DNA of 64,000 bases. It comes from SHZI01 sp964371995 (GTDB lineage: Bacteria > Pseudomonadota > Gammaproteobacteria > Steroidobacterales > GCA-2729495). Each line of letters opens with the position of its first letter. Within the stretch, counting starts at the first letter, position 1. Positions 1-8,886 of this stretch are shown piece after piece. The notes under the pieces are model-generated. The model saw only the letters and a program-made list of their open reading frames with translations, was not told where the DNA came from and did no database searches. A program made the position numbers and the translations under genes. The DNA is taken from contig CAYJPG010000001.1 of NCBI GenBank assembly GCA_964371995.1, positions 33,139-97,138 of the forward strand, read 5' to 3'.

Positions 1-1
1 G

Positions 2-1171
2 GTGGCAGCTGCTGACTGGGGCGGGGCACCGCTGCAGACCTGGGCAGTGATGCATACGCTGTTCGAAGGCAGCCAGCGGGCGCTGTTCTCCATACTGTTC
101 GGCGCCGGCATGCTGCTCATGGTAAGTCGCCTGGATGAGCGCGCAGCGGATTCGGGCAGTGCGCGGATTTACTACCGGCGTCTCGTATTCCTGATGCTGT
201 TCGGCCTGTTCGACATGTTCGTGCTGCTGTGGCCTGCCGACATCCTGTTCATCTATGCGTTATGTGGCCTGGTGCTGTACCCGTTGCGTAATCGCAAACC
301 CGGTACCCTCCTGCTGCTGGCTCTGATCGTATTCTTCGTCCAGGGTGGATTGCGTGTACTGAACTGGGAAGAATCGATACAACTGCAACAGGAATACGCG
401 GCGGCACAAGCCAGCCCCGAACTGCCAGCAAACGCGGATCAGGCACGGACTGAGCGCTTGCAGGCATGGGAAGCCATAGAGCAGCGTGCGCATCCGGACC
501 TCAGTGCGCCAAGAACCAGCGAACTGATTCGCATCACCGGCAGCGGTGCGTTTGGCGAATTTCTCGCCTCGAAACTGCAAACCAGTCTCATGCTGCTGAT
601 CTTCGTCGGTTTGAAATCATTGGTGCTCGATTCGCTCGGCGCCATGCTGGTTGGCATGGCATTGCTGCGCGCCGGTGTACTGACCCTGTCGGCGCCAGTG
701 CGCAGCTATTTCCTGCTCGCGCTTCTCGGCTACGGCATCGGGCTGCCGCTGGCTGCATGGGAAACCACCGCACTGATCGGCAATGACTTCGACCCGATCC
801 TGAAAGCGCGCAACCTGATTCACTACGACTTCAGGCGCATGGCCGTCGGGCTGGGCCATCTGGGCCTTATCCTGCTGTTCTGTCGCCGGTATCCGCGCAG
901 CTGGCTTGCGACACGGATTGCGGCGGTTGGCCGCATGGCACTCAGCAATTATCTGGGTCAGTCAATATTGTGCGGCTTGCTGTTCTATACCGTCGGTTTC
1001 GGACTGTATGGCCGGTTTACCGGCTATTACCTTTATCTGGTCGTCGCCGGCATCTGGGTCATACAGATTGTGTTCAGCAACTGGTGGCTGGCCCGCTATC
1101 ACTTCGGCCCATTTGAATGGGTCTGGAAGTCGCTGACCTACAAGCAGCGCCAGCCCCTGCGGCGCGCCTGA
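2..1171 (+). CDS. DUF418 family integral membrane protein, 5' end missing
   Basis: This is a polytopic inner-membrane protein of the DUF418 (YeiB-like) family, whose biochemical role is unknown. About 389 residues are visible with many hydrophobic helices. The C-terminal third carries the family's pattern of an NYLGQS-type segment followed by two helices and a short basic tail. The first readable codon is a GTG at the window edge. The N-terminal helix with the usual R-x-x-x-LRG-type start of the family is absent, so the gene almost certainly begins before base 1. The assignment to DUF418 rests on overall helix layout and the AVGRMALSNYLGQS motif region. No partner gene is visible upstream. 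Confidence 0.75.
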   Translation: MAAADWGGAPLQTWAVMHTLFEGSQRALFSILFGAGMLLMVSRLDERAADSGSARIYYRRLVFLMLFGLFDMFVLLWPADILFIYALCGLVLYPLRNRKPGTLLLLALIVFFVQGGLRVLNWEESIQLQQEYAAAQASPELPANADQARTERLQAWEAIEQRAHPDLSAPRTSELIRITGSGAFGEFLASKLQTSLMLLIFVGLKSLVLDSLGAMLVGMALLRAGVLTLSAPVRSYFLLALLGYGIGLPLAAWETTALIGNDFDPILKARNLIHYDFRRMAVGLGHLGLILLFCRRYPRSWLATRIAAVGRMALSNYLGQSILCGLLFYTVGFGLYGRFTGYYLYLVVAGIWVIQIVFSNWWLARYHFGPFEWVWKSLTYKQRQPLRRA

Positions 1172-1200
1172 GCACCAGGGCTGGCATCAGCCGACCGGAC

Positions 1201-1695
1201 TCATGCTTCGCGGATGCTGTTCCCCACCTTCTGCTTCGTGCCAGGCACCGGCCAGTCTTTCCATTCCTTGATCACGCCATCATTGATCAGGAAGTGTCCA
1301 GCGACATGGAACTCCATGCTGAGCCCGCCCGGCGGTGCATTGAAATAGTCGATGCGCTCATTCAGGACCAGCGGGGCTACCGCAAAGGACCGCAGGATGT
1401 CCCAGCGTACTGAATCGAGCTTTTTCAGGAACGGGCCCATCTGCTTCGCAAACTGGTCCCTGCCGGTAATCAGCGGCTGCCCGGGCGCAATCTGGTAGTG
1501 CAGGTCTTCGGCCAGATAAGGCAGCAGCGCATCGACATCGCGCAGCGACCAGTCACGGCAGAAATCCCGTACCAGCTTTTCATTGCGCAGATCCTGCGCG
1601 CTCATTTTCGTCTGTTCCACGCTCATCGTTGTGAGTCCTCCACAGGCTGTTATGCCCAGCGCCGCCGCGCCCGTCAGAATTCCTCGCCGATCCAA
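1201..1695 (-). CDS. Limonene-1,2-epoxide hydrolase / SnoaL-like protein with export signal
   Basis: This 164-residue protein has the NTF2-like alpha+beta fold of limonene-1,2-epoxide hydrolases. The Arg-x-Asp pair in NERIDYF and the Asp in EWKDW match the family's Asp-Arg-Asp catalytic triad. The Tyr of the LHYQIAP segment matches the conserved Tyr. The neighbouring catalytic Asn of the Rhodococcus enzyme appears here as Ile, so activity on epoxides is uncertain. The N-terminus, MDRRGILTGAAALGITAC, looks like a twin-arginine lipoprotein signal with an ITAC lipobox. The start is TTG, chosen because a GAGGG Shine-Dalgarno sequence lies nine bases upstream and because it retains the signal. A later ATG at codon 24 would give a cytoplasmic protein. 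Confidence 0.7.
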   Translation of the reverse strand: MDRRGILTGAAALGITACGGLTTMSVEQTKMSAQDLRNEKLVRDFCRDWSLRDVDALLPYLAEDLHYQIAPGQPLITGRDQFAKQMGPFLKKLDSVRWDILRSFAVAPLVLNERIDYFNAPPGGLSMEFHVAGHFLINDGVIKEWKDWPVPGTKQKVGNSIREA

Positions 1696-1891
1696 TATCG
1701 CTTACCCTCAGTCACTCAGATCATTCTCGCACGACATTGATCGATGACCTGCCGAAATTCTGGATGCTGAATATTTGGCCACATTCCTTGATACGAGTTT
1801 GGCAACTGTGTTTTCATCACGGTTGCCAGCGGCGTTCAGCCCGCTGCTTGTCCTGAATCACCGACTGTATTAAAGGATCAACGCACCCGAC

Positions 1892-2956
1892 ATGGAAATA
1901 CTGTCACTGGAACTATTTGGCAATTCATTGCTGCAGTGGGCTACAGCAACTGGCGCAGCCCTGCTGGCTGTTATCGCGCTGCTTATACTCTCCCGCTTCG
2001 TTCGCACACGCCTGACAACATTCGCCCAAAGAACCGACGGCACGCTCGATGACGCCCTGGCTGCAGCGATGCGGGCGACGCACTTCTGGTTCATCGCTGC
2101 TGTCGCGCTGTTGTGCGGAGCACAGTTTCTGCACCTGCCTGAGCAGGCTGACTCGATCATCAACCACGTTTTCACGCTCGCCCTGATCATTCAGGCCGGG
2201 TTGTGGGTACACGCCGCCATCAGCGGGTTGCTCTCCGGCTACCTGGCCCGGCACCGGCACCTTGATGCCAACGGGGTTACGACCACCTCGATCCTGTGCT
2301 TCATCGCACAGGTTGCCCTCTGGTCGCTCGTCATACTGATGCTGCTCGACAACCTGGGCTTCGACGTGACAACGCTGGTGGCAAGCCTCGGCATCGGCGG
2401 CGTCGCGGTTGCCCTCGCCGCACAAAACATTCTCGGTGACATGTTTGCGTCGATCGCCATCGCGCTTGACCAGCCGGTCGTGATCGGTGACTTCATCGTC
2501 GTCGGCGAGTTGACCGGTACCGTTGAACGTGTCGGCCTCAAGACCACACACCTGCGCAGCCTGTCGGGCGAAACCATCGTGCTGTCAAACAGCGACCTGC
2601 TGAACAGCAGGATCCGCAACTACAAGCGGATGTCGGAGCGTCGTGTGCTGTTTGGATTCAGCGTCACCTATGACACGCCGCCGGATATGCTGCGCAACAT
2701 CCCGGTCGTCGTCGAAAAAATTATCGGACCGGATCCGCTGACCCGCTTCGATCGCGCCCACCTCGCCACATTTGGTGCCTCGGCACTTGAGTTCGAAGTG
2801 GTCTACTACGTGAAGAGTCCCGACTACGGGCAATTCATGGATATCCAGCAGCGCATCAACCTGGAGCTGATCGGCGCATTCCAGGCATCAGGAATCGAGT
2901 TCGCTTTCCCGACCCAGACCATCCATCTGGTAACGCCCGCAGACACCATCCGGTAA
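1892..2956 (+). CDS. Mechanosensitive ion channel, MscS family
   Basis: This 354-residue inner-membrane channel of the small-conductance mechanosensitive family releases solutes on hypo-osmotic shock. Four hydrophobic segments occupy roughly residues 8-150. They lead into the Gly/Ala-rich pore helix around VASLGIGGVAVALAAQNILG, followed by the beta domain (DQPVVIGDFIVVGELTGTVE) and the cytoplasmic alpha/beta domain. The length suits a simple MscS-like channel with one or two extra helices. It faces the osmolyte gene at 2971-5229 tail to tail with only 14 bases between the stops. This makes an osmotic-stress neighbourhood likely, although the two genes are not co-transcribed. Confidence 0.93.
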   Translation: MEILSLELFGNSLLQWATATGAALLAVIALLILSRFVRTRLTTFAQRTDGTLDDALAAAMRATHFWFIAAVALLCGAQFLHLPEQADSIINHVFTLALIIQAGLWVHAAISGLLSGYLARHRHLDANGVTTTSILCFIAQVALWSLVILMLLDNLGFDVTTLVASLGIGGVAVALAAQNILGDMFASIAIALDQPVVIGDFIVVGELTGTVERVGLKTTHLRSLSGETIVLSNSDLLNSRIRNYKRMSERRVLFGFSVTYDTPPDMLRNIPVVVEKIIGPDPLTRFDRAHLATFGASALEFEVVYYVKSPDYGQFMDIQQRINLELIGAFQASGIEFAFPTQTIHLVTPADTIR

Positions 2957-2970
2957 CTGACCGGAAATAC

Positions 2971-5229
2971 TCACTGGCGGACTGCCTGCAGAAAATCGCG
3001 CCCCCAGCGCGCCAGGTCATACTGGGACACGATCTCAAACAGCGTTCGCTGGCGGCTGTCGCGCTCGCCATCCGTCATGGTCAGCGCCAACTTGAGGGTG
3101 GCGACAAGATCAGCCTGGTCATGCGGGTTCGTCAGCAGCGCGCCTTTAAGTTCCGCCGCCGCACCAGCAAACTCGGAGAGCACCAGCACACCGCTTGAAC
3201 CATGGACGCCGTGCGTGGCAATGAACTCCTTGGCGACAAGATTGAGGCCGTCGCGCAAAGGCGTGATCCACATGATGTCAGCCGCAGCATAGTGCGCCAC
3301 GACCTCCTCAAACGGCAGGGAACGGGCAAAAAACCGCACCGGGGTCCAGTCCAGACGGGAATAGCGGCCGTTGATCCGGCCCACTGCCTGGTCGATCTGC
3401 GTCTGCAGCGAGCGATAAACAGTCATCTCCCTGGCAGCCGGTACGCATACCAGCATCAGGGTCAGCGTACCCGGAAGCGCAGGGTCGCCGTCCAGCAAGC
3501 GCTCGAAGGCCTGCAGTTTCTCCAGGATCCCCTTGCCGTAATCCAGCCGCTCGATGGCCAGCACAAGTTTTCTGTCGCCGATCTCGGCCCGAATGGTCGC
3601 GATTTCGGCCTGCACCTGCGGCAGCTCCATGCACTCGCGAATCCGGCCGACATCGGTACCTACCGGGTGGGCGCCCAGCCGCACCGTTCGCTCTCCGTGG
3701 CGAAGACCAGTCGCCATCGTCGCAACACCTACGGCACAGCCAAAGGTCAGGAAGCGCGGCGCACAGGATGCGCTCGACGCAATGTCGACCGGTATCGCAC
3801 TGCGGAGTGCATCGACGAAGTTTTCGACATGACGGGGAATATGAAAGCCGATGTAATCACAGGCGAGCAGACTGCCGAGGATCTCCCGTCTCCAAGGAAT
3901 GACGTTGAAGATATCGCCGGCCGGAAAGTGTGTGTGGTGGAAGAAGGCAATCTTCAGGTCAGGCCGGAGTTCGCGCAGGGTCGAGGGCACCATCCACAGG
4001 TTGTAATCGTGCAACCAGACCACGGCTCCCGGCGCCGCTTCGGCAGCCACGGCCTTGGCAAAACGCCGGTTAATTTTCTTGAATAGCTGCCAGTCATCTT
4101 CATTGAATCGCGCCCGCTCCCAGAAAGTATTGATGACCGGCCAGAACGCTTCCTTGGAAAAGCGCTTGTAGAACACATCGACTTCATGCTTGGTCAGCGG
4201 AACGCGCGCGGCCGTGAGATTCGGGTAGCGCTCCGTATCGACTGCCGTATGCACCTCGAACTTGCCGCTACGTTTGTCATCCACGCTCCACGCGACCCAT
4301 GATCCGGGATGACCATCGCCGAAAAAACTCAGCAGACTGGGAATGATGCCGTTTGGTGAACTATGCTTGTGGCGCACCAGCTTGCCGTTAACGACTTTCT
4401 CTTCGTAGGGTAACCGGTGATAGACCATCACCAGCTCGGCCTTGCCACAGGCGGGATCGGTCCTTCTTCCTGAGGTGAACTTTTCCGCATCGATCATTGC
4501 GAAATGATCGATTGCTTCAAGAATGCCGCCGCAGCCGGTGGCTCTGGCATGCAGCACGTTGTCCAGACGATCTGTTGCGGCGAGCAGGGCCGACTCCGAG
4601 TCACCGACACAGACGCCCGAATAGCCTTCCCTGTACATCGACAGGTCATTGAGCGTATCACCAGCCACCAGCACCTGTGGCGCCTCGATGCCCAGATGTT
4701 TGACCAGCATGCAGAGGGTGCTGCCCTTGTCGGTAGAGCGCGGCAGTATGTCGAGGTACTGGTCCGCCGAGTAGAGCACCTCGCAGTCCAGACGACGCGC
4801 TTCAGCTTCGATCTGGCCGCGCAGCTCGTTCAGCAGTTCGGGCCGGCACCAGTAAGAGCAGCGTCGCTGCTGCGGCACATTCTGGCGTACCAGACCCTTG
4901 AACCGTGACATCGCCAGCGCGACCGCATGCTCACCGGGCCAGCGCGATTCGATTTCCCATTGCAGCGGCTGTATTGGCTGCATATCGGAAGTGCGGATGA
5001 GCGTAGCGCCCACATCGCAGATCACATAGTCGGGCTCAGGCAGCAGGGGATCGGAGAGCAGCGGCAGGACATTTTCCAGACCCCGACCGGTGACCCAGGC
5101 GAGATTTATTTCCGGATGCGCGTCGACCAGCCGGTACAACTGCTGGCGCATTCCCGCATCGCCGGCCAGAAAGGTGCCGTCCAGATCGGTAGCAAGCAAC
5201 ATCGATACAGCTGTGGTCGTAGTACTCAT
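2971..5229 (-). CDS. ggpPS: Bifunctional glucosylglycerol-phosphate phosphatase/synthase
   Basis: A fused enzyme of 752 residues that probably makes the compatible solute glucosylglycerol from ADP-glucose and glycerol 3-phosphate. Residues 1-250 are a HAD phosphatase of the sucrose-phosphatase type: DLDGT at 15-19, a Lys at 168, and GDTLND at 190-195. From about residue 265 comes a GT20 glycosyltransferase. Its opening segment (MVYHRLPYEE, SSPNGIIPSLLSFF) and its WLHDYNLWMVP, FFHHTHFPAGDIFN and ITPLRDGLNLVAKEF motifs match cyanobacterial GgpS much better than trehalose-phosphate synthase OtsA. N-terminal phosphatase plus C-terminal synthase is the order known for heterotrophic GgpPS fusions. 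The start lies five bases after the stop of the upstream MFS gene, so the two form an operon. Trehalose-phosphate synthase/phosphatase is the main alternative. Confidence 0.85.
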   Translation of the reverse strand: MSTTTTAVSMLLATDLDGTFLAGDAGMRQQLYRLVDAHPEINLAWVTGRGLENVLPLLSDPLLPEPDYVICDVGATLIRTSDMQPIQPLQWEIESRWPGEHAVALAMSRFKGLVRQNVPQQRRCSYWCRPELLNELRGQIEAEARRLDCEVLYSADQYLDILPRSTDKGSTLCMLVKHLGIEAPQVLVAGDTLNDLSMYREGYSGVCVGDSESALLAATDRLDNVLHARATGCGGILEAIDHFAMIDAEKFTSGRRTDPACGKAELVMVYHRLPYEEKVVNGKLVRHKHSSPNGIIPSLLSFFGDGHPGSWVAWSVDDKRSGKFEVHTAVDTERYPNLTAARVPLTKHEVDVFYKRFSKEAFWPVINTFWERARFNEDDWQLFKKINRRFAKAVAAEAAPGAVVWLHDYNLWMVPSTLRELRPDLKIAFFHHTHFPAGDIFNVIPWRREILGSLLACDYIGFHIPRHVENFVDALRSAIPVDIASSASCAPRFLTFGCAVGVATMATGLRHGERTVRLGAHPVGTDVGRIRECMELPQVQAEIATIRAEIGDRKLVLAIERLDYGKGILEKLQAFERLLDGDPALPGTLTLMLVCVPAAREMTVYRSLQTQIDQAVGRINGRYSRLDWTPVRFFARSLPFEEVVAHYAAADIMWITPLRDGLNLVAKEFIATHGVHGSSGVLVLSEFAGAAAELKGALLTNPHDQADLVATLKLALTMTDGERDSRQRTLFEIVSQYDLARWGRDFLQAVRQ

Positions 5230-5234
5230 GGTGA

Positions 5235-6473
5235 TTATCCTTCAGGCGGCTGCACCGGAATGCCCGGCAACAGCTCCATTGCGGCAGGAGTGGCGCGCAA
5301 CATGGGATGAAATCGAGCGCGATGGAAAATCTGGCGGGCTCTGAACAGCCGCCGGCCACCGGTGACAATCGCCAGCAGGCCCGAGGCAAAGGCAAAAAAT
5401 GCTGGCAGGCTGTCGGGGCCCATGCGGTGCATGAGAAACCCTGCTGTGACCGGACCTACCGCTGCGCCGATGCCGTTCAGTAACAGCAAGGCACTGCATC
5501 CTGCAAGCAAGCCCTCTGCTGGCAGCTGGTCGAGCAGATGTGCCACGCACAAGGGATAAAGCGCGAAGGCGAGGCCACCGAACACAAAGAACATCACAAA
5601 CAGCAGCGCACCGGGTCCGGGCGAAAGCACGGCTGCGATCAGCGCTATTCCCGCGGCTGCCGCACTGACAGCGGCGAGCGTCGTGCGACGATCACCACGA
5701 TCGGACAAACGGCCGATTGGAAATTGCAGCGCAGCCCCCCCGCATATCGTGATCGTCATGAACAGGCCGACGCCCGACCGCTCCAGCCCCGATTCCAGGG
5801 CGTACACCGGACCCATACCCCAGAACGCACCCAGCATGAGACCGGATAGCACGGCGCCAACCGCCGCGCTGGGCGCCATACCGGAGATCTGCCAGATATT
5901 CGAGCGGGGCGCAGGCAGCATCGCAGGCTGTGGCAGCAACGTAAAAGCAACTGGCAGCGTCGCGAGTGAAATCAGGATGGCAACCACGCTGAACAACACG
6001 AAACTGCGCGGTGGCTGGAGGTCCAGAAGCAGTTGCCCGGAAGCCAGCGCCAACAAACTGACCACCATATAGACGGCAAATATGCGGCTGCGCTGCCCCG
6101 GCAAAGCCTGCGAATTCAGCCAGCTCTCGATCACCGTGCAGAGTCCCACGACCGCCAGTCCTGTGACGACCCGCAGCAAGGCCCAGGCGACCGGGTTCAC
6201 CCACAGCGGGTAGAGCAGAACGGTTGTTGCCGCCAGCGCAGCATAGAAGGCAAAGGCACGGATATGCCCGACGCGCCGGATCAGCAGCGCGGCGACAAAG
6301 GTGCCAAGAAAAAAACCGACGAAATAGCCCGACATGATCAGGCCCAGGGTCAGCTCATCGAAACCTTCGACACCACCGCGCATCGCCAGCAGGGTGCTGA
6401 GCAACCCGCCACCGGCCAGCAGAAATGCAACACTGACAAGGAGGGACAGAATGGGAAAAACAAGACGAAGCAC
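5235..6473 (-). CDS. MFS transporter, YcaD-like
   Basis: A 412-residue, twelve-helix major facilitator protein. The first half has a GYFVGFFLGTFVAALLIRRV loop and the second half the equivalent IGRLSDRGDRRT loop between helices, as in the YcaD branch. The substrate is unknown. The stop lies five bases before the start of the glucosylglycerol-phosphate enzyme on the same strand. It may therefore export or take up a related sugar or solute, but that is inferred only from position. The C-terminal tail after the last helix is about 35 residues, proline-rich and without recognisable motif. Confidence 0.85.
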   Translation of the reverse strand: MLRLVFPILSLLVSVAFLLAGGGLLSTLLAMRGGVEGFDELTLGLIMSGYFVGFFLGTFVAALLIRRVGHIRAFAFYAALAATTVLLYPLWVNPVAWALLRVVTGLAVVGLCTVIESWLNSQALPGQRSRIFAVYMVVSLLALASGQLLLDLQPPRSFVLFSVVAILISLATLPVAFTLLPQPAMLPAPRSNIWQISGMAPSAAVGAVLSGLMLGAFWGMGPVYALESGLERSGVGLFMTITICGGAALQFPIGRLSDRGDRRTTLAAVSAAAAGIALIAAVLSPGPGALLFVMFFVFGGLAFALYPLCVAHLLDQLPAEGLLAGCSALLLLNGIGAAVGPVTAGFLMHRMGPDSLPAFFAFASGLLAIVTGGRRLFRARQIFHRARFHPMLRATPAAMELLPGIPVQPPEG

Positions 6474-6646
6474 GCGAGCGGGGGAATCTCCTCAAATTAG
6501 CGGGCCAGTATAACCCATTGATCATGATGGCCTCCCGGGCCGCGCTGAGAGCAGCCTGATACTTGCATGGCGGCGGGGCTGGGGTATATTCAACGGTGCC
6601 GACAGCTTGCTGAACTCCATACAAACAACAGTCACGGAGCGCAATC

Positions 6647-7822
6647 ATGAGCATCTCGGTCCCCGCACGCATGGCGGCCTGGTTCCGCTGTATCGCTCTG
6701 GTCACTGGCCTCCTCCTTGCAGCTGCACCAGCCAGTGCACGTGATAACCCGCTACAAAAGCTCGGCAAGGCCCTGAACGCACTCGGCAACGGCCAGCACT
6801 CCGGTAATCTCATCGTTAATGGCAGCTTCGAAGAACCGGTGGTCGGCAAGGGCCGCTATGTGACCTTTCCCGCCGGCCAATCATTTGCAGGCTGGCAGGT
6901 GATCGGTACAGGCAGCGTGTCGCCAATCAGTGGCGAGTACGGCGCTTCCCGCATCACGTTCAACGCGCAGCAAGGCAGCCAGTGGCTGGACATGACGGGG
7001 CCAGGATCGAACTCGGCGGCTGGTGTGCAGCAAACGGTGCGGACCCAGCCTGGCACAAAGTACGAACTGGTGTTCTACGTCGGCAATGTGGTCGGCGGCT
7101 CCTTCGGCACGAGCAGCAGCATCGAAGTGCTGGTTGATGGCACGTCGCTAGGCATTTCACGCAATGCCAGCAACAGCCCGGGCGGTCAGTCCTGGGGTCA
7201 GGTCAAGCTGCCGATCACGGCGACAGGCAACAACACCACGATCGCTTTCATCAATCGCGATCCGTCAAACGACAACAGCAACGGCCTGGATAACGTTTCG
7301 CTCATGCCAGCCCCAGCGACGACAGTACTCACCGAGTCCTTTGAGGCACCGGTGACCGGTAACTACACCACATACAACGCAGGCCAGTCCTTTACAACGG
7401 CGACCAACACCTGGATCGTTGCCGCCAGCGGCGTCGATATCTGCAACGTACGGGTCCGGCGCGAAGTAACCGCGTTTGATGGAAATCAGACCGTGGATCT
7501 GAACGGTTCGCCCGGAGCCGGGGTGCTCTCCACCAGCTTTGCAACCAAGACCGGACAGACATACCGCCTTAGCTTCCACTACGCCAGAAATAACGGCCTG
7601 GGCGCCACACCAGCCCGCGCGAAGGTAGAGGTGCTTGGATCGGCACCACTGTTGCAAGCCGAAATTCGCCACGACAAGACGGTTGGACCTTTCGGCAGCT
7701 ACCTGAGCTTCAGCGATGATTTTGTGGCAGACGGCACCACAGCAAGCCTGCGTTTCACCTCGCTCAATCCCGGCAATGCCGGGATCACACTCGACGGCAT
7801 CGAAATCAAGGCCGTGGATTAA
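6647..7822 (+). CDS. Secreted DUF642-type protein with two galactose-binding-like domains
   Basis: A 391-residue exported protein with a signal peptide ending near residue 32 (AAAPASA). Two similar beta-sandwich repeats follow. The first begins at NLIVNGSFEEPVV and ends with GLDNVSLMPAP; the second begins at VLTESFEAPVTGNY and ends with ITLDGIEIKAVD. This pattern, an N-G-S-F-E opening and a terminal LD-x-V/I strand, is typical of DUF642 and related carbohydrate-binding-like modules. No PEP-CTERM anchor is visible. A GGAG Shine-Dalgarno motif precedes the ATG. The function is unknown; cell-surface carbohydrate binding is the usual guess for the fold. Confidence 0.75.
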   Translation: MSISVPARMAAWFRCIALVTGLLLAAAPASARDNPLQKLGKALNALGNGQHSGNLIVNGSFEEPVVGKGRYVTFPAGQSFAGWQVIGTGSVSPISGEYGASRITFNAQQGSQWLDMTGPGSNSAAGVQQTVRTQPGTKYELVFYVGNVVGGSFGTSSSIEVLVDGTSLGISRNASNSPGGQSWGQVKLPITATGNNTTIAFINRDPSNDNSNGLDNVSLMPAPATTVLTESFEAPVTGNYTTYNAGQSFTTATNTWIVAASGVDICNVRVRREVTAFDGNQTVDLNGSPGAGVLSTSFATKTGQTYRLSFHYARNNGLGATPARAKVEVLGSAPLLQAEIRHDKTVGPFGSYLSFSDDFVADGTTASLRFTSLNPGNAGITLDGIEIKAVD

Positions 7823-7886
7823 GAACCAGCCACCGTAACAGCAGGAAGCGCCCATGCAGGGTCGGGAAACAAACACTCGGGGGAAG

Positions 7887-8876
7887 ATGATGCGAATCTC
7901 GAAATGGACTGGTTTTCTCTTGCTCACGGCCTTGCTCGCTGCGTGCGGCGGCTCAAAGGATTCCGCCAACGGCGGGTCAGCTGCGGGCGGCTTCGGTAAC
8001 ACGCCAAAATCAGCACCTTCCGGCAACGCCACCGCCGAGGAAGTCGCTGAAGAAGCCCGGGGCGATGTGGACTGCCCGGCAGACATCGATACACCCGCGC
8101 GCACCGCGTCCGCGCCGGTCGATGATGTGGTCGGCGTCCGGCCCGGGATGACCTACGTGGAAGCCGCAAACGTCGTGATGTGTACTGGCGACCTGATGGT
8201 CGTCACCGCCGACAACTCCCGCGGGTTCAACATGCAGACCTACGGACAAACGATACGGCAGGGATTCGATGCCCGGCCGGCAAAGCCGCGTATCGAAAAG
8301 ACCTCCAAACAGATCATGCAGGAGATGCAGGACGACATGATCGCGCGCGGCGGCAATGCCGTTCGCCATGACATGCAACCCGGCGAGTCCAAGTGGTATG
8401 TCGGCACCATGGGCCTGCCCGGCCAAGAACGCGTCGTCAACGCGGCACGGGAGGAATGGTTTGCAGAGGGCCGTAACCCGACCATGGCCAGTGTCGAACA
8501 GGCCCTGCTGAAGAAGTACGGCACACCGACCCGTAACCAGAAATCCGGCGGCAACATCTACATCAGCTGGGCCTACGACCCGCTGTCACGCGCGATTACG
8601 GAGACGTCACCACTCTTCAACCAGTGTTCCGGCAACGCGAGCCCGGACGGCGGCGTGAACCTGTCACCGGATTGCGGCATCGTCGTGGCGGCACAAGTCG
8701 TAGCCACAACCGATAATCCCGAGCTCGCAAGGTACATGCAGGTAGGCGTCGTCAATCAGGCCGGCGGCTACGAGGCCATTACTGCAACCGAGCAGGCCTT
8801 GCAGCAGCAGGATAACGAGCGCAAGGCGAAGCAGGTGGAAGCAGCCGGGAAGAACGCCGATGCGCCACAGCTCTAG
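7887..8876 (+). CDS. Lipoprotein of unknown function
   Basis: An exported lipoprotein of about 329 residues. The start is placed at the ATGATG pair around 7887 because a GGGGGAAG Shine-Dalgarno sequence directly precedes it. This gives a short signal, MMRISKWTGFLLLTALLAAC, with an LAAC lipobox; an ATG 33 bases upstream would spoil the signal. The mature protein opens with a Gly/Ser/Ala-rich linker. It then has a domain around residues 60-310 with Cys residues near CPADIDTP, CTGDL, QCSGNAS and PDCGIVV that could form disulfides. I do not recognise the family. It is followed ten bases downstream by another lipoprotein gene, probably in the same operon. Confidence 0.7.
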   Translation: MMRISKWTGFLLLTALLAACGGSKDSANGGSAAGGFGNTPKSAPSGNATAEEVAEEARGDVDCPADIDTPARTASAPVDDVVGVRPGMTYVEAANVVMCTGDLMVVTADNSRGFNMQTYGQTIRQGFDARPAKPRIEKTSKQIMQEMQDDMIARGGNAVRHDMQPGESKWYVGTMGLPGQERVVNAAREEWFAEGRNPTMASVEQALLKKYGTPTRNQKSGGNIYISWAYDPLSRAITETSPLFNQCSGNASPDGGVNLSPDCGIVVAAQVVATTDNPELARYMQVGVVNQAGGYEAITATEQALQQQDNERKAKQVEAAGKNADAPQL

Positions 8877-8886
8877 GACTGAAGCG

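Noticed and set aside
3202..4086. Long + strand frame of 294 codons
   Set aside because: It is antisense to conserved GT20 sequence and has no recognisable protein features.
2971..5229. Trehalose-6-phosphate synthase/phosphatase as the identity of the fused enzyme
   Set aside because: The opening VYHRLPYEE and SPNGIIPSLL segments and the phosphatase type fit glucosylglycerol-phosphate enzymes better. Trehalose remains only an alternative.
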